A stretch of DNA of 64,000 nt from Olsenella sp. An290 (GCF_002159535.1 NZ_NFIU01000005.1:1-64000); one strand, 5' to 3'. Positions 15,514-24,876 are shown, counted from the first letter of the stretch. The notes: generated by a model not told the origin, from the sequence alone. Numbers and translations are program-made.

Positions 15514-17277
15514 ATGAAGGTCCTGTACAACGACGGCCACATCGACGAGTGCTCCGCCGACGAGGTCACCCACGTCGTCCGTCACAGCGCCGCCCACATC
15601 ATGGCGCAGGCCGTGAAGCGCCTCTACCCCGAGGCCGACTTCGCCTACGGCCCCGCCACGGACAACGGCTTCTACTACGACATCGACCTGCCCGAGGGCC
15701 AGAAGATCTCCGAGGAGGACTTCCCGGCCATCGAGGCGGAGATGAAGAAGATCGTGAAGGAGAACCTCAAGTTCACCGTCTTCGAGCTCCCGCGCGCCGA
15801 GGCCATCGCGCTCATGGAGGAGCGCGGCGAGAAGTACAAGGTCGAGCACATCGGCGACCTTGACCCCGACGCCCGCATCACCTTCTACCAGCAGGGCGAG
15901 TACATCGACATGTGCGTGGGCCCGCACCTCACCTACACCAAGGCGCTCAAGGCCTTCAAGCTCACGGGCGTCTCCGGCGCCTACTGGAAGGGCGACAAGG
16001 CCAACAAGATGCTCACGCGCGTGAACGGCACCGCGTTTGCCACCAAGGACGAGCTCGACGAGCACCTGCGCCTGCTCGAGGAGGCCAAGAAGCGCGACCA
16101 CCGCAGGATCGGCCGCGAGATGGACATCTTCATGATGCGCGACGAGGCCCCCGGCTTCCCGTTCTTCCTGCCCAACGGCATGACGCTCAAGAACGAGCTG
16201 CTCAGCTACTGGCGCGAGATCCACCGCGCCGCCGGCTACGTGGAGATCTCCACGCCCATGATCATGAGCAAGGAGCTCTGGAAGACCTCCGGCCACTGGG
16301 ATCACTACAAGGACAACATGTACTCCACGATCATCGACGACGAGGAGTACTGCGTGAAGCCCATGAACTGCCCGGGCGGCGTGCTCGTGTACTCCTCCAA
16401 GCCTCACAGCTACCGCGAGCTCCCCATCCGCGCCGGTGAGATCGGCCTGGTCCACCGCCACGAGATGCGCGGCGCCCTGCACGGCCTCTTCCGCGTGCGC
16501 TGCTTCAACCAGGACGACGCCCACCTCTTCGTGCGCCCGGACCAGCTCACGGACGAGATCGTGGGCGTGGTGAACCTCATCGACTCGGTGTACGAGAAGT
16601 TCGGCTTCACCTACCACCTCGAGCTCTCCACGCGCCCCGACGACTCCATGGGCTCTGACGAGGACTGGGAGCGCGCCGAGTCCGCCCTGCGCGTGGCCCT
16701 CGAGAAGCTCGGCAAGGACTACGTGGTCAACGAGGGCGACGGTGCCTTCTACGGCCCCAAGATCGACTTCCACCTGGAGGACTCGCTCGGTCGCACCTGG
16801 CAGTGCGGCACGGTGCAGCTGGACTTCCAGATGCCGCTCAACTTTGACCTCGAGTACACGGACGCCGACGGCTCCAAGAAGCGCCCGATCATGCTGCACC
16901 GCGTGTGCTTTGGCTCCATCGAGCGCTTCATCGGCATCCTGATCGAGCACTTCGCCGGCAAGTTCCCCACGTGGCTCGCGCCCTGCCAGGTGAAGGTCCT
17001 GCCCGTCTCCGAGAAGAGCCGCGACTACGCGCGCGCCGTCACCGAGCGCCTGGAGGCCGCCGGCATCCGCGCCGTCCTCGACGAGCGTGACGAGAAGATC
17101 GGCTACAAGATCCGCGAGGCCCGCTCCGTGGACCGCCCTCCCTACATGCTCATCCTCGGCGAGAAGGAGGTCGAGGCCGGGACCATCTCCGTCCGCGACC
17201 GCTCCAACGAGACCGTATCCCGCTCGCTGGACGACTTCATCGCCGACGTCTGCGCCGAGATCGCCGAGCGTCGCTAG
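15514..17277 (+). CDS. thrS: Threonine--tRNA ligase
   Basis: The 587-aa class II synthetase has the second-additional (editing) domain with HSAAHIMAQAV near residue 24 and the late Cys of the editing site. The catalytic core contains MNCPGG, VHRHEMRGALHGLFRVRCFNQDDAH and the motif 3 region HRVCFGSIERFIGILIEHFAG. A C-terminal anticodon-binding domain follows. The N-terminal TGS domain of E. coli ThrRS is missing, as in shorter ThrRS forms. ATG at 15514 follows AAAGG, while upstream in-frame starts fall within the attenuator. Expression is probably controlled by the leader at 15326-15478. Confidence 0.95.
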   Translation: MKVLYNDGHIDECSADEVTHVVRHSAAHIMAQAVKRLYPEADFAYGPATDNGFYYDIDLPEGQKISEEDFPAIEAEMKKIVKENLKFTVFELPRAEAIALMEERGEKYKVEHIGDLDPDARITFYQQGEYIDMCVGPHLTYTKALKAFKLTGVSGAYWKGDKANKMLTRVNGTAFATKDELDEHLRLLEEAKKRDHRRIGREMDIFMMRDEAPGFPFFLPNGMTLKNELLSYWREIHRAAGYVEISTPMIMSKELWKTSGHWDHYKDNMYSTIIDDEEYCVKPMNCPGGVLVYSSKPHSYRELPIRAGEIGLVHRHEMRGALHGLFRVRCFNQDDAHLFVRPDQLTDEIVGVVNLIDSVYEKFGFTYHLELSTRPDDSMGSDEDWERAESALRVALEKLGKDYVVNEGDGAFYGPKIDFHLEDSLGRTWQCGTVQLDFQMPLNFDLEYTDADGSKKRPIMLHRVCFGSIERFIGILIEHFAGKFPTWLAPCQVKVLPVSEKSRDYARAVTERLEAAGIRAVLDERDEKIGYKIREARSVDRPPYMLILGEKEVEAGTISVRDRSNETVSRSLDDFIADVCAEIAERR

Positions 17278-17279
17278 CG

Positions 17280-17657
17280 GTGGGCAAGACGAACCATACC
17301 CTTCGGAGGGCGTCCGCGGCTGAGGCTGCGGACGCCCTCTCCCTTGACGGCCTGGCGGTCCTCTCGCGCGCGCTCGGCCATGCGCGCTGGCGGGCGGTCT
17401 CCGACGCCGCGCAGGCCGTGGCGTGCTACCTCGCCTGCCACCCGCGCGTGGCCGCGGTGCGCTACCCGGGACTCAGGGCGGACCCCGACTTCGAGCATGC
17501 CGCAGGCACGCTCGAGAGCGGCTTCGGCCCGCGGGTGGCGCTACGTCTGGCCGGGGCGCCGGCAGGGGAGTGGGCCCTCTGGGAGGCCGATGGGCGCGAC
17601 GCTCGCGAGCAGGCCCTTGAGCTCGAGGTTCTTCTCGCCGGGGGCGCCCGCACGTGA
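17280..17657 (+). CDS. Small protein resembling the C-terminal part of Cys/Met-metabolism PLP enzymes
   Basis: The 125-aa ORF begins at a GTG two bases after the thrS stop, so it could be translationally coupled. It has no ribosome site of its own. Its core (AQAVACYLACHPRVAAVRYPGL...DPDFEHAAGTLESGFGPRVALRL) resembles the C-terminal domain of cystathionine gamma-synthase/beta-lyase. The PLP-binding lysine domain is absent, so it is not an active enzyme alone. A 12-bp hairpin (17306-17339) lies within the first 20 codons. It ends with an exact GTTCTTCTCG motif at 17628-17637, encoding VLLA. It may be a remnant or a small domain protein. Confidence 0.5.
   Translation: MGKTNHTLRRASAAEAADALSLDGLAVLSRALGHARWRAVSDAAQAVACYLACHPRVAAVRYPGLRADPDFEHAAGTLESGFGPRVALRLAGAPAGEWALWEADGRDAREQALELEVLLAGGART
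17306..17339 (+). terminator. 12-bp hairpin just after thrS
   Basis: GAGGGCGTCCGC (17306-17317) pairs perfectly with GCGGACGCCCTC (17328-17339), followed by TCCCTTG. It is the likely thrS terminator, although it overlaps the start of the small downstream ORF. Confidence 0.6.
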
Positions 17658-17717
17658 GGATTGCCGTCACGGGGGCGCCTCCTGCGGGCCTGCTTTCAGC
17701 TAACTTCCCGCATGACC

Positions 17718-17744
17718 TTGCGCCCTCATCTGGTCTGCTATACT
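17718..17744 (+). promoter_or_regulatory. Candidate adhE promoter
   Basis: TTGCGC (17718-17723), a 15-base spacer and TATACT (17739-17744) lie about 100 bases before adhE. The spacer is short. No Rex-type TTGTTAA palindrome was found in the leader. Confidence 0.45.
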
Positions 17745-17846
17745 TTCCAATGATTGGTGCGACCCTGTACCAAGGCGTTACGTGTCTTCTGTACGGTCGC
17801 GCTCCCCAACGGACGGGTGCGCGGCCTAAGGGAATAGGAGGAACGC

Positions 17847-20468
17847 ATGGCAAAGAAGGTCCCGACCACGATCGACAGCGTCGAGGCGCTGCAGGCTCGC
17901 ATCCAGGAGATGCGCGCCGCACAGGCTGAGTTCGCTACGTTCACCCAGGAGCAGGTGGACAAGATCTTCTACGCGGCCGCCATGGCCGCCAACAAGGCGC
18001 GCATCCCGCTCGCCAAGATGGCCGTCGAGGAGACCGGCTACGGCATCATGGAGGACAAGGTCATCAAGAACCACTACGCCTCCGAGTACATCTACAACAA
18101 GTACAAGGACATGAAGACCTGCGACGTCATCTCTGACGACAAGGCCTTCGGCTACAAGCAGGTCGCCGAGCCCATCGGCCTCGTGGCCGCCGTCATCCCG
18201 ACGACCAACCCCACGTCGACGGCCATCTTCAAGACGCTCATCTGCCTGAAGACCAGGAACGCGATCCTCATTTCCCCGCACCCCCGCGCCAAGGAGTGCA
18301 CCGCCGAGGCCGCCCGCATCGTCCGTGACGCCGCCGAGGCCGCCGGCTGCCCCAAGGGCATCATCGACTGGATCGACGCCCCCTCCCTCGAGATGACCAA
18401 CGAGCTCATGCGCTCCGCCGACATCATCCTGGCCACCGGTGGCCCCGGCATGGTCAGCGCCGCCTACTCCTCCGGCAAGCCCGCCCTGGGCGTTGGCCCC
18501 GGCAACAACCCTGCCATCATCGATGACACCGCCGACGTTGAGCTCTCCGTCAACTCGATCATCCACTCCAAGACCTTCGACAACGGCATGATCTGCGCCA
18601 CCGAGCAGAACGTGATCGTTCTCGACAAGATCTACGACAAGGTCAAGGCCGAGTTCCAGAAGCGCGGCTGCTACTTCCTCCAGGGCGACGAGGTCGCCAA
18701 GGTCGGCAACACCGTCATCATCAACGGCGGCGTCAACGCCAAGATGGTCGGCCAGCCCGCCCCCAAGATCGCCGAGGCCGCCGGCGTCTCCGTCCCCGCC
18801 AGCACCAAGGTGCTCATCGGCGAGGTCAGCTCCGTCGAGCCCTCCGAGCCCTGGGCCCACGAGAAGCTCACCACCATCCTCGGCATGTATCGCGCCACGG
18901 ACTGGGAGGACGCCCTCTCCAAGGCCGAGCGCCTCATCGCCGACGGCGGCTACGGCCACACGAGCTCGCTGTTCATTGACACGCGCGAGACCGAGAAGAT
19001 GGCCGAGCACGCCAAGCGCATGAAGACCTGCCGCATCCTCATCAACACCCCGGCTGCCCAGGGCGGCATCGGCGACATCTACAACTTCAAGATGGCCCCG
19101 TCCCTCACCCTTGGCTGCGGCTCCTGGGGCGGCAACTCCGTCTCCGGCAACGTTGGCCCCCAGCACCTGCTGAACATCAAGTCCGTCGCAGAGAGGCGTG
19201 AGAACATGCTGTGGTTCCGTGTGCCCGAGAAGGTCTTCTTCAAGAAGGGCTGCATGCCCGTTGCCCTGCGCGAGCTCTCCGAGGTCTACGGCAAGAAGCG
19301 CGCCTTCATCGTCACCGACTCCTTCCTCTACAAGAGCGGCTTCACCAAGAAGATCGAGGAGTCCCTCGACGAGCAGGGCATCTGCTACTCCAGCTTCTGG
19401 TCGATCTCCCCTGACCCCAAGCTCCAGGACTGCGAGCGCGGCCTCGAGCAGGTCAAGGCCTTCGAGCCCGACTGCATCATCGCCATCGGCGGAGGCTCCG
19501 CGATGGACGCCGGCAAGATTATGTGGATGATGTACGAGCACCCCGAGGCCAAGTTCGAGGACATGGCCATGGACTTCATGGACATCCGCAAGCGCATCTA
19601 CACGTTCCCCGAGATGGGCCAGAAGGCCTTCTTCGTGGCCATCCCGACCTCCTCGGGCACGGGCTCCGAGGTGACGCCGTTCTCGATCATCACCGACGCC
19701 ACCACCGGCACCAAGTGGCCGATCGCCGACTACCAGCTCCTGCCCAACATGGCCATCGTCGACACCGACAACATGATGACCCAGCCCAAGGGCCTGACCG
19801 CCGCCTCCGGCGTCGACGTGCTCACGCACGCCCTCGAGGCCTACGTCTCCATCATGGCGTCCGACTACACCGACGGCCTTGCGCTGCGCGCCATGAAGCT
19901 CGTGCTCACCTATCTTGAGCGCGCCTATGACGACGGTACCGACGTCGAGGCCCGTGACCACATGGCCAACGCGTCCTGCCTCGCCGGCATGGCCTTCGCC
20001 AACGCCTTCCTCGGCGTGAACCACTCCATGGCCCACAAGCTCGGCGCCTACCACCACATCGCGCACGGCCTGGCCAACGCCGTCATCCTCACCCGCGTCA
20101 TGCGCTACAACGCGGCCGAGCGTCCGGTCAAGATGGGCACCTTCCCGCAGTACGACCACCCCAAGACCCTGGCTCGCTACGCCGAGGCCGGCCGCTTCTG
20201 CGGCATCCAGGGCAAGGACGACCGCGAGGTCTTCGAGAACTTCGTGAAGCGCATCGAGGAGCTCAAGGCTCACGTGGGCGTGCCCGAGACGATCGCCGGC
20301 TTTGGCGTCACCGAGGAGGACTTCCTCGCCACCATCGACGAGATGTCCGAGAACGCGTTCAACGACCAGTGCACCGGCGCCAACCCGCGCTACCCGCTCA
20401 TCTCCGAGATCAAGGAGCTCTACCTCGACGCCTTCTATGGTCGCGAGGCCAGCTCCTACGAGGACTAG
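17847..20468 (+). CDS. adhE: Bifunctional acetaldehyde-CoA / alcohol dehydrogenase
   Basis: The 873-aa AdhE reduces acetyl-CoA to acetaldehyde and then ethanol with two NADH. The N-terminal aldehyde dehydrogenase domain has [22 protein letters not shown] and the catalytic Cys in NGMICATEQ. The C-terminal iron-dependent alcohol dehydrogenase has [26 protein letters not shown] and metal-binding [23 protein letters not shown] at 17847 follows AGGAGG. Its preference for codons seen in highly expressed genes suggests strong expression. It forms ethanol in the same fermentation network as ackA and pta. Confidence 0.97.
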   Translation: MAKKVPTTIDSVEALQARIQEMRAAQAEFATFTQEQVDKIFYAAAMAANKARIPLAKMAVEETGYGIMEDKVIKNHYASEYIYNKYKDMKTCDVISDDKAFGYKQVAEPIGLVAAVIPTTNPTSTAIFKTLICLKTRNAILISPHPRAKECTAEAARIVRDAAEAAGCPKGIIDWIDAPSLEMTNELMRSADIILATGGPGMVSAAYSSGKPALGVGPGNNPAIIDDTADVELSVNSIIHSKTFDNGMICATEQNVIVLDKIYDKVKAEFQKRGCYFLQGDEVAKVGNTVIINGGVNAKMVGQPAPKIAEAAGVSVPASTKVLIGEVSSVEPSEPWAHEKLTTILGMYRATDWEDALSKAERLIADGGYGHTSSLFIDTRETEKMAEHAKRMKTCRILINTPAAQGGIGDIYNFKMAPSLTLGCGSWGGNSVSGNVGPQHLLNIKSVAERRENMLWFRVPEKVFFKKGCMPVALRELSEVYGKKRAFIVTDSFLYKSGFTKKIEESLDEQGICYSSFWSISPDPKLQDCERGLEQVKAFEPDCIIAIGGGSAMDAGKIMWMMYEHPEAKFEDMAMDFMDIRKRIYTFPEMGQKAFFVAIPTSSGTGSEVTPFSIITDATTGTKWPIADYQLLPNMAIVDTDNMMTQPKGLTAASGVDVLTHALEAYVSIMASDYTDGLALRAMKLVLTYLERAYDDGTDVEARDHMANASCLAGMAFANAFLGVNHSMAHKLGAYHHIAHGLANAVILTRVMRYNAAERPVKMGTFPQYDHPKTLARYAEAGRFCGIQGKDDREVFENFVKRIEELKAHVGVPETIAGFGVTEEDFLATIDEMSENAFNDQCTGANPRYPLISEIKELYLDAFYGREASSYED

Positions 20469-20482
20469 TCAGCACAGGAAAC

Positions 20483-20492
20483 GTTCTTCTCG
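20483..20492 (+). repeat. Exact GTTCTTCTCG motif
   Basis: Intergenic copy of the recurring 10-mer between adhE and the kinase gene, 9 bases before the GGAGG ribosome site. Confidence 0.7.
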
Positions 20493-20510
20493 TTGCCGAA
20501 GGAGGCAGCA

Positions 20511-21284
20511 ATGGAACTCTCTGACAGCAAGCAGGTCATCGTCGAGCGTCACAACAAGGTCGTCTACGTGGACGGCGACCGCATCGTGAAGGTGTTCAAG
20601 GCCGAGAAGCCGGCCTCCGACATCTTCAACGAGGCGCTGAACATCGCCCGCGTCATCGAGGCCGGCGTGCGCGTTCCCAAGGTCCTCGAGGTCTCCCAGG
20701 TCGCCGACGGTTCCTGGGCCCTCTCGACGGAGTACGTCCCGGGCGTCACCATGCGCTCGCTCATGGACGCCGCCGAGGGCACCCCTGAGTACGACAAGCT
20801 GCTCGAGCAGTTCGTCGACTTCCAGATCGAGGTCCAGAACACGCCCGCCCCGGAGCTGCTGAAGGACCAGAAGACCAAGATCGCCGGCATGGTGGGCAAG
20901 GTCAAGGACCTTGACCCGTCCGTGCGCTACGACCTCCAGATGCGCGCCGACCGCATGGCCCCGGGCCGCGCGATCTGCCACTGCGACTTCAACCCCTCCA
21001 ACGTGATCGTGACCGAGGACGGCACGCTCTACGCGTGTGACTGGACCCACGTCACCCGTGGCCTCCCCGAGGCCGACGCTGCGATGACCTACATCCTCTT
21101 CAAGATGTATCACCCGGGTCACGCCGAGGGCTATCTCGACCTCTTCTCCAAGAAGGCCGACGTCGCCAAGCAGAAGGTGCACTACTGGGTGCCCGTCATG
21201 GCCGCCGCCGAGCTCTCCCGCAACCGCAAGGACGCCGAGGAGTTCCTCCGCAGCCAGGTGGACGCCGCCGTCGACACTGACTAG
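20511..21284 (+). CDS. Aminoglycoside-phosphotransferase-fold small-molecule kinase
   Basis: The 257-aa protein has an APH/choline-kinase fold: a Lys in RIVKVFK (24-30), an STEYVPGVTM hinge (72-81), the catalytic loop HCDFNPSNVIV (157-167, Asp159 and Asn164), and a metal-binding Asp in CDWTH (176-180). The fold phosphorylates small alcohols or sugars. The substrate cannot be told from sequence, and drug resistance should not be assumed. ATG at 20511 follows GGAGG. It is 42 bases after adhE, with no terminator between, so co-transcription is likely. It ends at the terminator at 21311. Confidence 0.8.
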   Translation: MELSDSKQVIVERHNKVVYVDGDRIVKVFKAEKPASDIFNEALNIARVIEAGVRVPKVLEVSQVADGSWALSTEYVPGVTMRSLMDAAEGTPEYDKLLEQFVDFQIEVQNTPAPELLKDQKTKIAGMVGKVKDLDPSVRYDLQMRADRMAPGRAICHCDFNPSNVIVTEDGTLYACDWTHVTRGLPEADAAMTYILFKMYHPGHAEGYLDLFSKKADVAKQKVHYWVPVMAAAELSRNRKDAEEFLRSQVDAAVDTD

Positions 21285-21310
21285 CGCCGCGACCGCGGAC
21301 GTGACGTCCT

Positions 21311-21342
21311 GGGCCCGTCAACCAAGGTTGGCGGGCCCTTTT
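21311..21342 (+). terminator. Intrinsic terminator after the kinase gene
   Basis: GGGCCCGTCAACC (21311-21323) pairs with GGTTGGCGGGCCC (21326-21338) with one G-U pair, followed by TTTT. Confidence 0.85.
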
Positions 21343-21370
21343 CCGTCCCGGCGCCCTGCGCTAAGCTAGG

Positions 21371-21380
21371 CGAGAAGAAC
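21371..21380 (-). repeat. Exact CGAGAAGAAC motif
   Basis: Intergenic copy of the recurring 10-mer in the leader of the lipoprotein gene. Confidence 0.7.
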
Positions 21381-21399
21381 ATCGAGCGGGGGAGTGCCC

Positions 21400-22035
21400 A
21401 TGGACAGACGCACGTTTCTGAGGCTTTCGGCCGGCGCCGTGGCGGCGCTCGCGATGCCGGTGGGGCTCGTGGGGTGCGCCTCCGAGGGCTCTCGGGCGGC
21501 CGAGGCCGTGAGGGCGCTTCTCACCTCCTACGTGGTCCCCGCCGAGGAGGGGGCCGAGGACGCCCCCGAGAGCACGTGGCCCGCCGCGGACTACGGTGAC
21601 GCCGAGACCATGGAGCGGCTCGAGACCTACGCCGTCAATCCGGACGAGTGGCACCGCCACTGCTTCGCTCACTTCACCTTTGAGGTCGGCGAGGGCACGG
21701 TCGACGAGGAGACGGGCGAGGCCTCCGTCGCCGCCAACCTCACCAACGCCTGCCTTGCGACCGCGCTCGAGGGGGCCGGTCAGGACTACGCGGCCTGGTC
21801 GGAGACCCAGGAGGCGGAGGACGCCTATGCCGCGGGCGGGAAGGCCGCCCTCTTCGCTCAGCTCGTGAGCTACGTCTACGCGCGCCTCGACGCCGACGAG
21901 AGCCCCGTGACGACCACGGTCCAGGTAAGGTGCGAGAAGGGGGACGACGGCTCCTGGGCGCCCCAGGTGGCCGACGACGAGGCGTTCTTCTCGGCGCTCT
22001 ACGGCGGCACGAGCGTGGCGGTGCCGACCCTTTAG
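21400..22035 (+). CDS. Tat-type lipoprotein of unknown function
   Basis: The 211-aa precursor has DRRTFLRLSAG (2-12), a hydrophobic stretch and the lipobox GLVGC. The mature part is acidic, with no recognised domain. It is probably anchored outside the membrane. ATG at 21400 follows GGGGGAG, and a GTG two codons earlier is less well placed. The stop overlaps the end of the convergent folA by 4 bases, so there is no intergenic terminator. Confidence 0.8.
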   Translation: MDRRTFLRLSAGAVAALAMPVGLVGCASEGSRAAEAVRALLTSYVVPAEEGAEDAPESTWPAADYGDAETMERLETYAVNPDEWHRHCFAHFTFEVGEGTVDEETGEASVAANLTNACLATALEGAGQDYAAWSETQEAEDAYAAGGKAALFAQLVSYVYARLDADESPVTTTVQVRCEKGDDGSWAPQVADDEAFFSALYGGTSVAVPTL

Positions 22036-22532
22036 GCGCGACGCCGATAGGTCACGAAGTCAAACGAGACACCCTCGGGCGTGACTCCGCCGGGGCGCAC
22101 CTCGGCGACCTCCCACTCCGGGTCCGCGTCGAGGTCGGGGAAGCGCGTGTCGCAGGGCCGCACGCAGTGGTTGCGCGTGACGACGGCCTCGGCGCAATGG
22201 GGGAGAAGCTGCTCGTAGACCTGCCCGCCGCCGATGACCCAGACCTCGTCCTCGCCCGCAACCGCGGCCAGCGCCTCCTCCAGCGTGTGGACGACCTCCA
22301 CGCCCTCGGGCGAGAAGGACGCGTCGCGCGTGAGCACGATGTTGCGCCGGTTCCTGAGCGGACGGCCCCCCGGAAAGCTCTCGAGCGTCCGGCGCCCCAT
22401 GATGACGGGATGCCCCGTCGTGCAGGCCACAAAGTGCCGCATGTCTTCGCGGTTCTCGACGACCATCCCGCCGTCAAGTCCAATTCCCCAGTCGTCGCAC
22501 ACCGCCACGATCGCACTCAGCTTGCAGCTCAT
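22032..22532 (-). CDS. folA: Dihydrofolate reductase
   Basis: The 166-aa enzyme (usual 160-170) reduces dihydrofolate to THF with NADPH. Visible motifs are AIVAVCDDWGIGLDGGMVV (N-terminal loop), HPVIMGRRTLESFP, NIVLTRDASF and VWVIGGGQVYEQLLP. It recycles the dihydrofolate made by ThyA, encoded just upstream in the same direction. ATG at 22532 follows AAGGAAT. An inexact CGAGAAGGAC copy lies inside it at 22311. Confidence 0.96.
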   Translation of the reverse strand: MSCKLSAIVAVCDDWGIGLDGGMVVENREDMRHFVACTTGHPVIMGRRTLESFPGGRPLRNRRNIVLTRDASFSPEGVEVVHTLEEALAAVAGEDEVWVIGGGQVYEQLLPHCAEAVVTRNHCVRPCDTRFPDLDADPEWEVAEVRPGGVTPEGVSFDFVTYRRRA

Positions 22533-22661
22533 CTGTCATTCCTTTCCGCACGGCCAGGGCTCGGCGCATTGCCCCGCGCAGTTCTGCAGGCGCGCTCTTT
22601 GCGCCGAAGCTGTTTGAGCACGGGGCATTACCCCCGACCTTCTCGCCCACCCGCCGGACGG

Positions 22662-23510
22662 TCACACCGCGATCGGGATGTTCTTCACCTGCGGGCCGTG
22701 CTCGTAGTTCTCGACGATCAGGTCGTCGGTCGTGAAGTCGTAGAAGTTCGTGACCTCGGGGTTGAGGCGCACCGTCGGTGCCGGGAACGTGGGGCGCGAG
22801 ATGAGCTCGCGAATGACGTCCACGTGGCGGTCGTAGATGTGGGCGTCGGCGATCATGTGGACGAGCTCGCCGGCGTTCATGTTGCTGACCTGCGCCACCA
22901 TCATGAGCAAGATCGCGTACTGGCACACGTTCCAGTTGTTGGCCGCGAGCACGTCCTGGCTGCGCTGGACGAGCACCATGTTGAGCGTGGGGCGCTCCTC
23001 GCCCGGCTCCTGCGTCACGTTGTAGATCGCGTTGTAGGCGCAGGGGTAGAGGTTCATCTCGGAGAGGTCGGCAAAAGTGTAGAGGTTCGTCATGATGCGG
23101 CGCGAGTAGGGGTTCTCGCGCAGGTCCTTGAGGACGCGGTCCATCTGGTCGAAGTCGCCGTCGGGGTAGTGCGAGACCTGGCCCACCTGGTAGCCGTAGG
23201 CCTTGCCGATCGAGCCCGTCTCGTCGGCCCACTCGTCCCAGATGTGGGGCTTCAGGTCATGGACGTTGTTCGACTTGCGCTGGTAGATCCAGAGGACCTC
23301 GTCCATCGCGGACTTGAGCGCCGTGCGCCGAAGCGTGAGCGCCGGGAACTCCTCGCGCAGGTCGTAGCGGTTGCACACGCCAAAGCGCTTGATCGTGTAG
23401 GCGGGGGTGCCGTCCTCCCAGCGCGGGCGGACCTTCTGGCCCTCGGTGGTGGTGCCGTGCTCGATGATGTCGGTGCACATGGAGATGAAAAGGTCGTCGG
23501 CCCTGCTCAT
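22662..23510 (-). CDS. thyA: Thymidylate synthase (ThyA type)
   Basis: The 282-aa protein methylates dUMP with methylene-THF and produces dihydrofolate. The catalytic Cys is in LYPCAYN, the phosphate-binding Arg pair in NPYSRRIM, and the dUMP-binding segment in VQRSQDV. HIWDEWADETGSIGKAYGYQ is typical. The usual LPPCH is LYPCA and the GNPFN segment reads ANNWN, a divergent subgroup. ATG at 23510 follows AAAGGA. The thioesterase, nudix, thyA and folA genes run in that order on the minus strand and are probably one operon. Confidence 0.95.
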   Translation of the reverse strand: MSRADDLFISMCTDIIEHGTTTEGQKVRPRWEDGTPAYTIKRFGVCNRYDLREEFPALTLRRTALKSAMDEVLWIYQRKSNNVHDLKPHIWDEWADETGSIGKAYGYQVGQVSHYPDGDFDQMDRVLKDLRENPYSRRIMTNLYTFADLSEMNLYPCAYNAIYNVTQEPGEERPTLNMVLVQRSQDVLAANNWNVCQYAILLMMVAQVSNMNAGELVHMIADAHIYDRHVDVIRELISRPTFPAPTVRLNPEVTNFYDFTTDDLIVENYEHGPQVKNIPIAV

Positions 23511-23538
23511 GGGGGTCCTTTCTGACGTGTGTGCGGCG

Positions 23539-23973
23539 CTAGAGGAGCTGGTCGGCGAGCGCCTCGTCCCAGTAGTAGACGAGGCCGCGCGCGAGCTCGA
23601 CGTCTGCGGGCAGCCACGCGACGTCCATGAGCTCGTCGCGCGAGAGCCAGCGGAGCTCGTCGTGCACGCCCGGGCGGCAGGCGGGCTCGGCGCCCGCGCC
23701 GAGCCTCGTCACGAAGCAGTCCATGGTGAGGTGGAAGTCGGGGTAGTCGTGCTCGACGGTGTCGTAGAGCCAGGCGGAGCCAAGCTCGCAGCCGAGCTCC
23801 TCGGAGAGCTCGCGGCGCAGGGCCTCGACGGGCGCCTCGCCCTCCTCGACCTTTCCGCCGGGCAGCTCCCAGCCGCCCTCGTAGGCGCCGTCCGCGCGAT
23901 GCGCCGCGAGGACGCGGCCGTCCCGGTGGACGATGCCCGCCGCCACGTGGACCGTTCTTCTTGCTGAATCCAT
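23539..23973 (-). CDS. NUDIX hydrolase, MutT/CTP pyrophosphohydrolase-like
   Basis: The 144-aa protein has a complete Nudix box (residues 40-62: G, five residues, E46, seven residues, R54-E55...E58-E59). It is probably a nucleotide-pool sanitising enzyme such as 8-oxo-dGTP or CTP pyrophosphohydrolase. Context next to thyA and folA supports a nucleotide substrate. The start ATG is at 23973, 9 bases after the thioesterase stop. Confidence 0.88.
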   Translation of the reverse strand: MDSARRTVHVAAGIVHRDGRVLAAHRADGAYEGGWELPGGKVEEGEAPVEALRRELSEELGCELGSAWLYDTVEHDYPDFHLTMDCFVTRLGAGAEPACRPGVHDELRWLSRDELMDVAWLPADVELARGLVYYWDEALADQLL

Positions 23974-23982
23974 GTGCTGCTC

Positions 23983-24699
23983 CTATCTGTCCCGGAGCCT
24001 GACGAGCGCAAAGCTCGCGCCGTCGGGCGCCGCAAGGTCGACGACCCATCCGGGGCCGTCCGGGTAGACGACGGGCGCGATGGCGTCGCCGAGCCGCGCC
24101 ATGGCGCGGTAGCTCACGTCGACGCGGCCCGTGGGGACGCGCAGGCCGAGGGCCTCGAGGGCGAGCTCGGCGAAGAGGACGTACTGCGCGTTGTTGACGT
24201 GTCCGTTGGTGTCGATGCTCTGCGCGCGGACCACGAGCTCGGGGCAGGGCGTGCCCGTGCCCTCAGGGCGCAGCCGGCGCTCGGGCGCGCCGAGGTCGAG
24301 CGGCTCCTCGCCCGTGCAGTAGACGAGCTGGTCAGCGGGGACGCGGACGGCGCGGCCGCGGGCGGTGTCGAAGACCGCCCAGCGCGAGTCGGCACGCGCG
24401 AGGGTGCGCCCCTCGGCGGTCGCGAGCCGGAAGTTCCGGCAGGCGTGCGCCCGGGTCATCTCGTAGCACCACGTGGAGACGGTGACGGGCGTGCCGAAGG
24501 CGGGAAGCTCGTCGACCTCGATGTGCCAGGAGGTGAGCGCCCAGGCGAGGCCGCGGGGCGAAAGCGAGGCGAGGCCGCGGCCGAGCTCCTGCGACTGGAA
24601 GGTCGAGCAGTCCTGGAAGTAGTCGATCAGGGAGACGAGCGACAGACGGCCGGAGCCGTCGCACTCGCTGTAGCGCACCCTCGAGTCGAACGCGTACAT
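23983..24699 (-). CDS. Acyl-ACP thioesterase (hotdog fold)
   Basis: The 238-aa protein has two hotdog domains, as in bacterial acyl-ACP thioesterases of the plant FatA/B superfamily. An N-terminal RVRYSECDGSGRLSLVSLIDYFQD and a C-terminal SIDTNGHVNNAQYVLFAEL (the Asp-Asn-His active region) are visible. It releases fatty acids from ACP. ATG at 24699 follows GGGGTGGGG. A longer ORF to 24825 would include the TGACA/GTGACAG repeat region and is rejected. First gene of the minus-strand cluster. Confidence 0.88.
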   Translation of the reverse strand: MYAFDSRVRYSECDGSGRLSLVSLIDYFQDCSTFQSQELGRGLASLSPRGLAWALTSWHIEVDELPAFGTPVTVSTWCYEMTRAHACRNFRLATAEGRTLARADSRWAVFDTARGRAVRVPADQLVYCTGEEPLDLGAPERRLRPEGTGTPCPELVVRAQSIDTNGHVNNAQYVLFAELALEALGLRVPTGRVDVSYRAMARLGDAIAPVVYPDGPGWVVDLAAPDGASFALVRLRDR

Positions 24700-24715
24700 C
24701 CCCACCCCGCTCTGA

Positions 24716-24753
24716 TGACAAAGGCTGACAAAGGTGACAGGGCAAGCTGTCAC
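24716..24753. promoter_or_regulatory. TGACA repeats and an inverted repeat upstream of the thioesterase
   Basis: Three TGACA copies (24716, 24726, 24735) spaced 9-10 bases apart lead into GTGACAG (24734-24740), six bases, and CTGTCAC (24747-24753). About one helical turn per repeat suggests a protein-binding array between divergent genes. No known regulator is assigned. Confidence 0.4.
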
Positions 24754-24870
24754 GTTTTCCGTGGACAAGGTGGCGGGGCGGACATCTGGCCTCCGCCGCG
24801 ACCCTGCGCGCAACGCACCAGACAAGACCTTAGCAGCTTCTCGCGCTCACCCACGAGAAAAGCACGGCGC

Positions 24871-24876
24871 TACAAT
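24871..24876 (+). promoter_or_regulatory. -10-like box upstream of the oxidoreductase gene
   Basis: TACAAT lies 32 bases before the GTG start at 24908. No -35 is visible. Confidence 0.4.
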
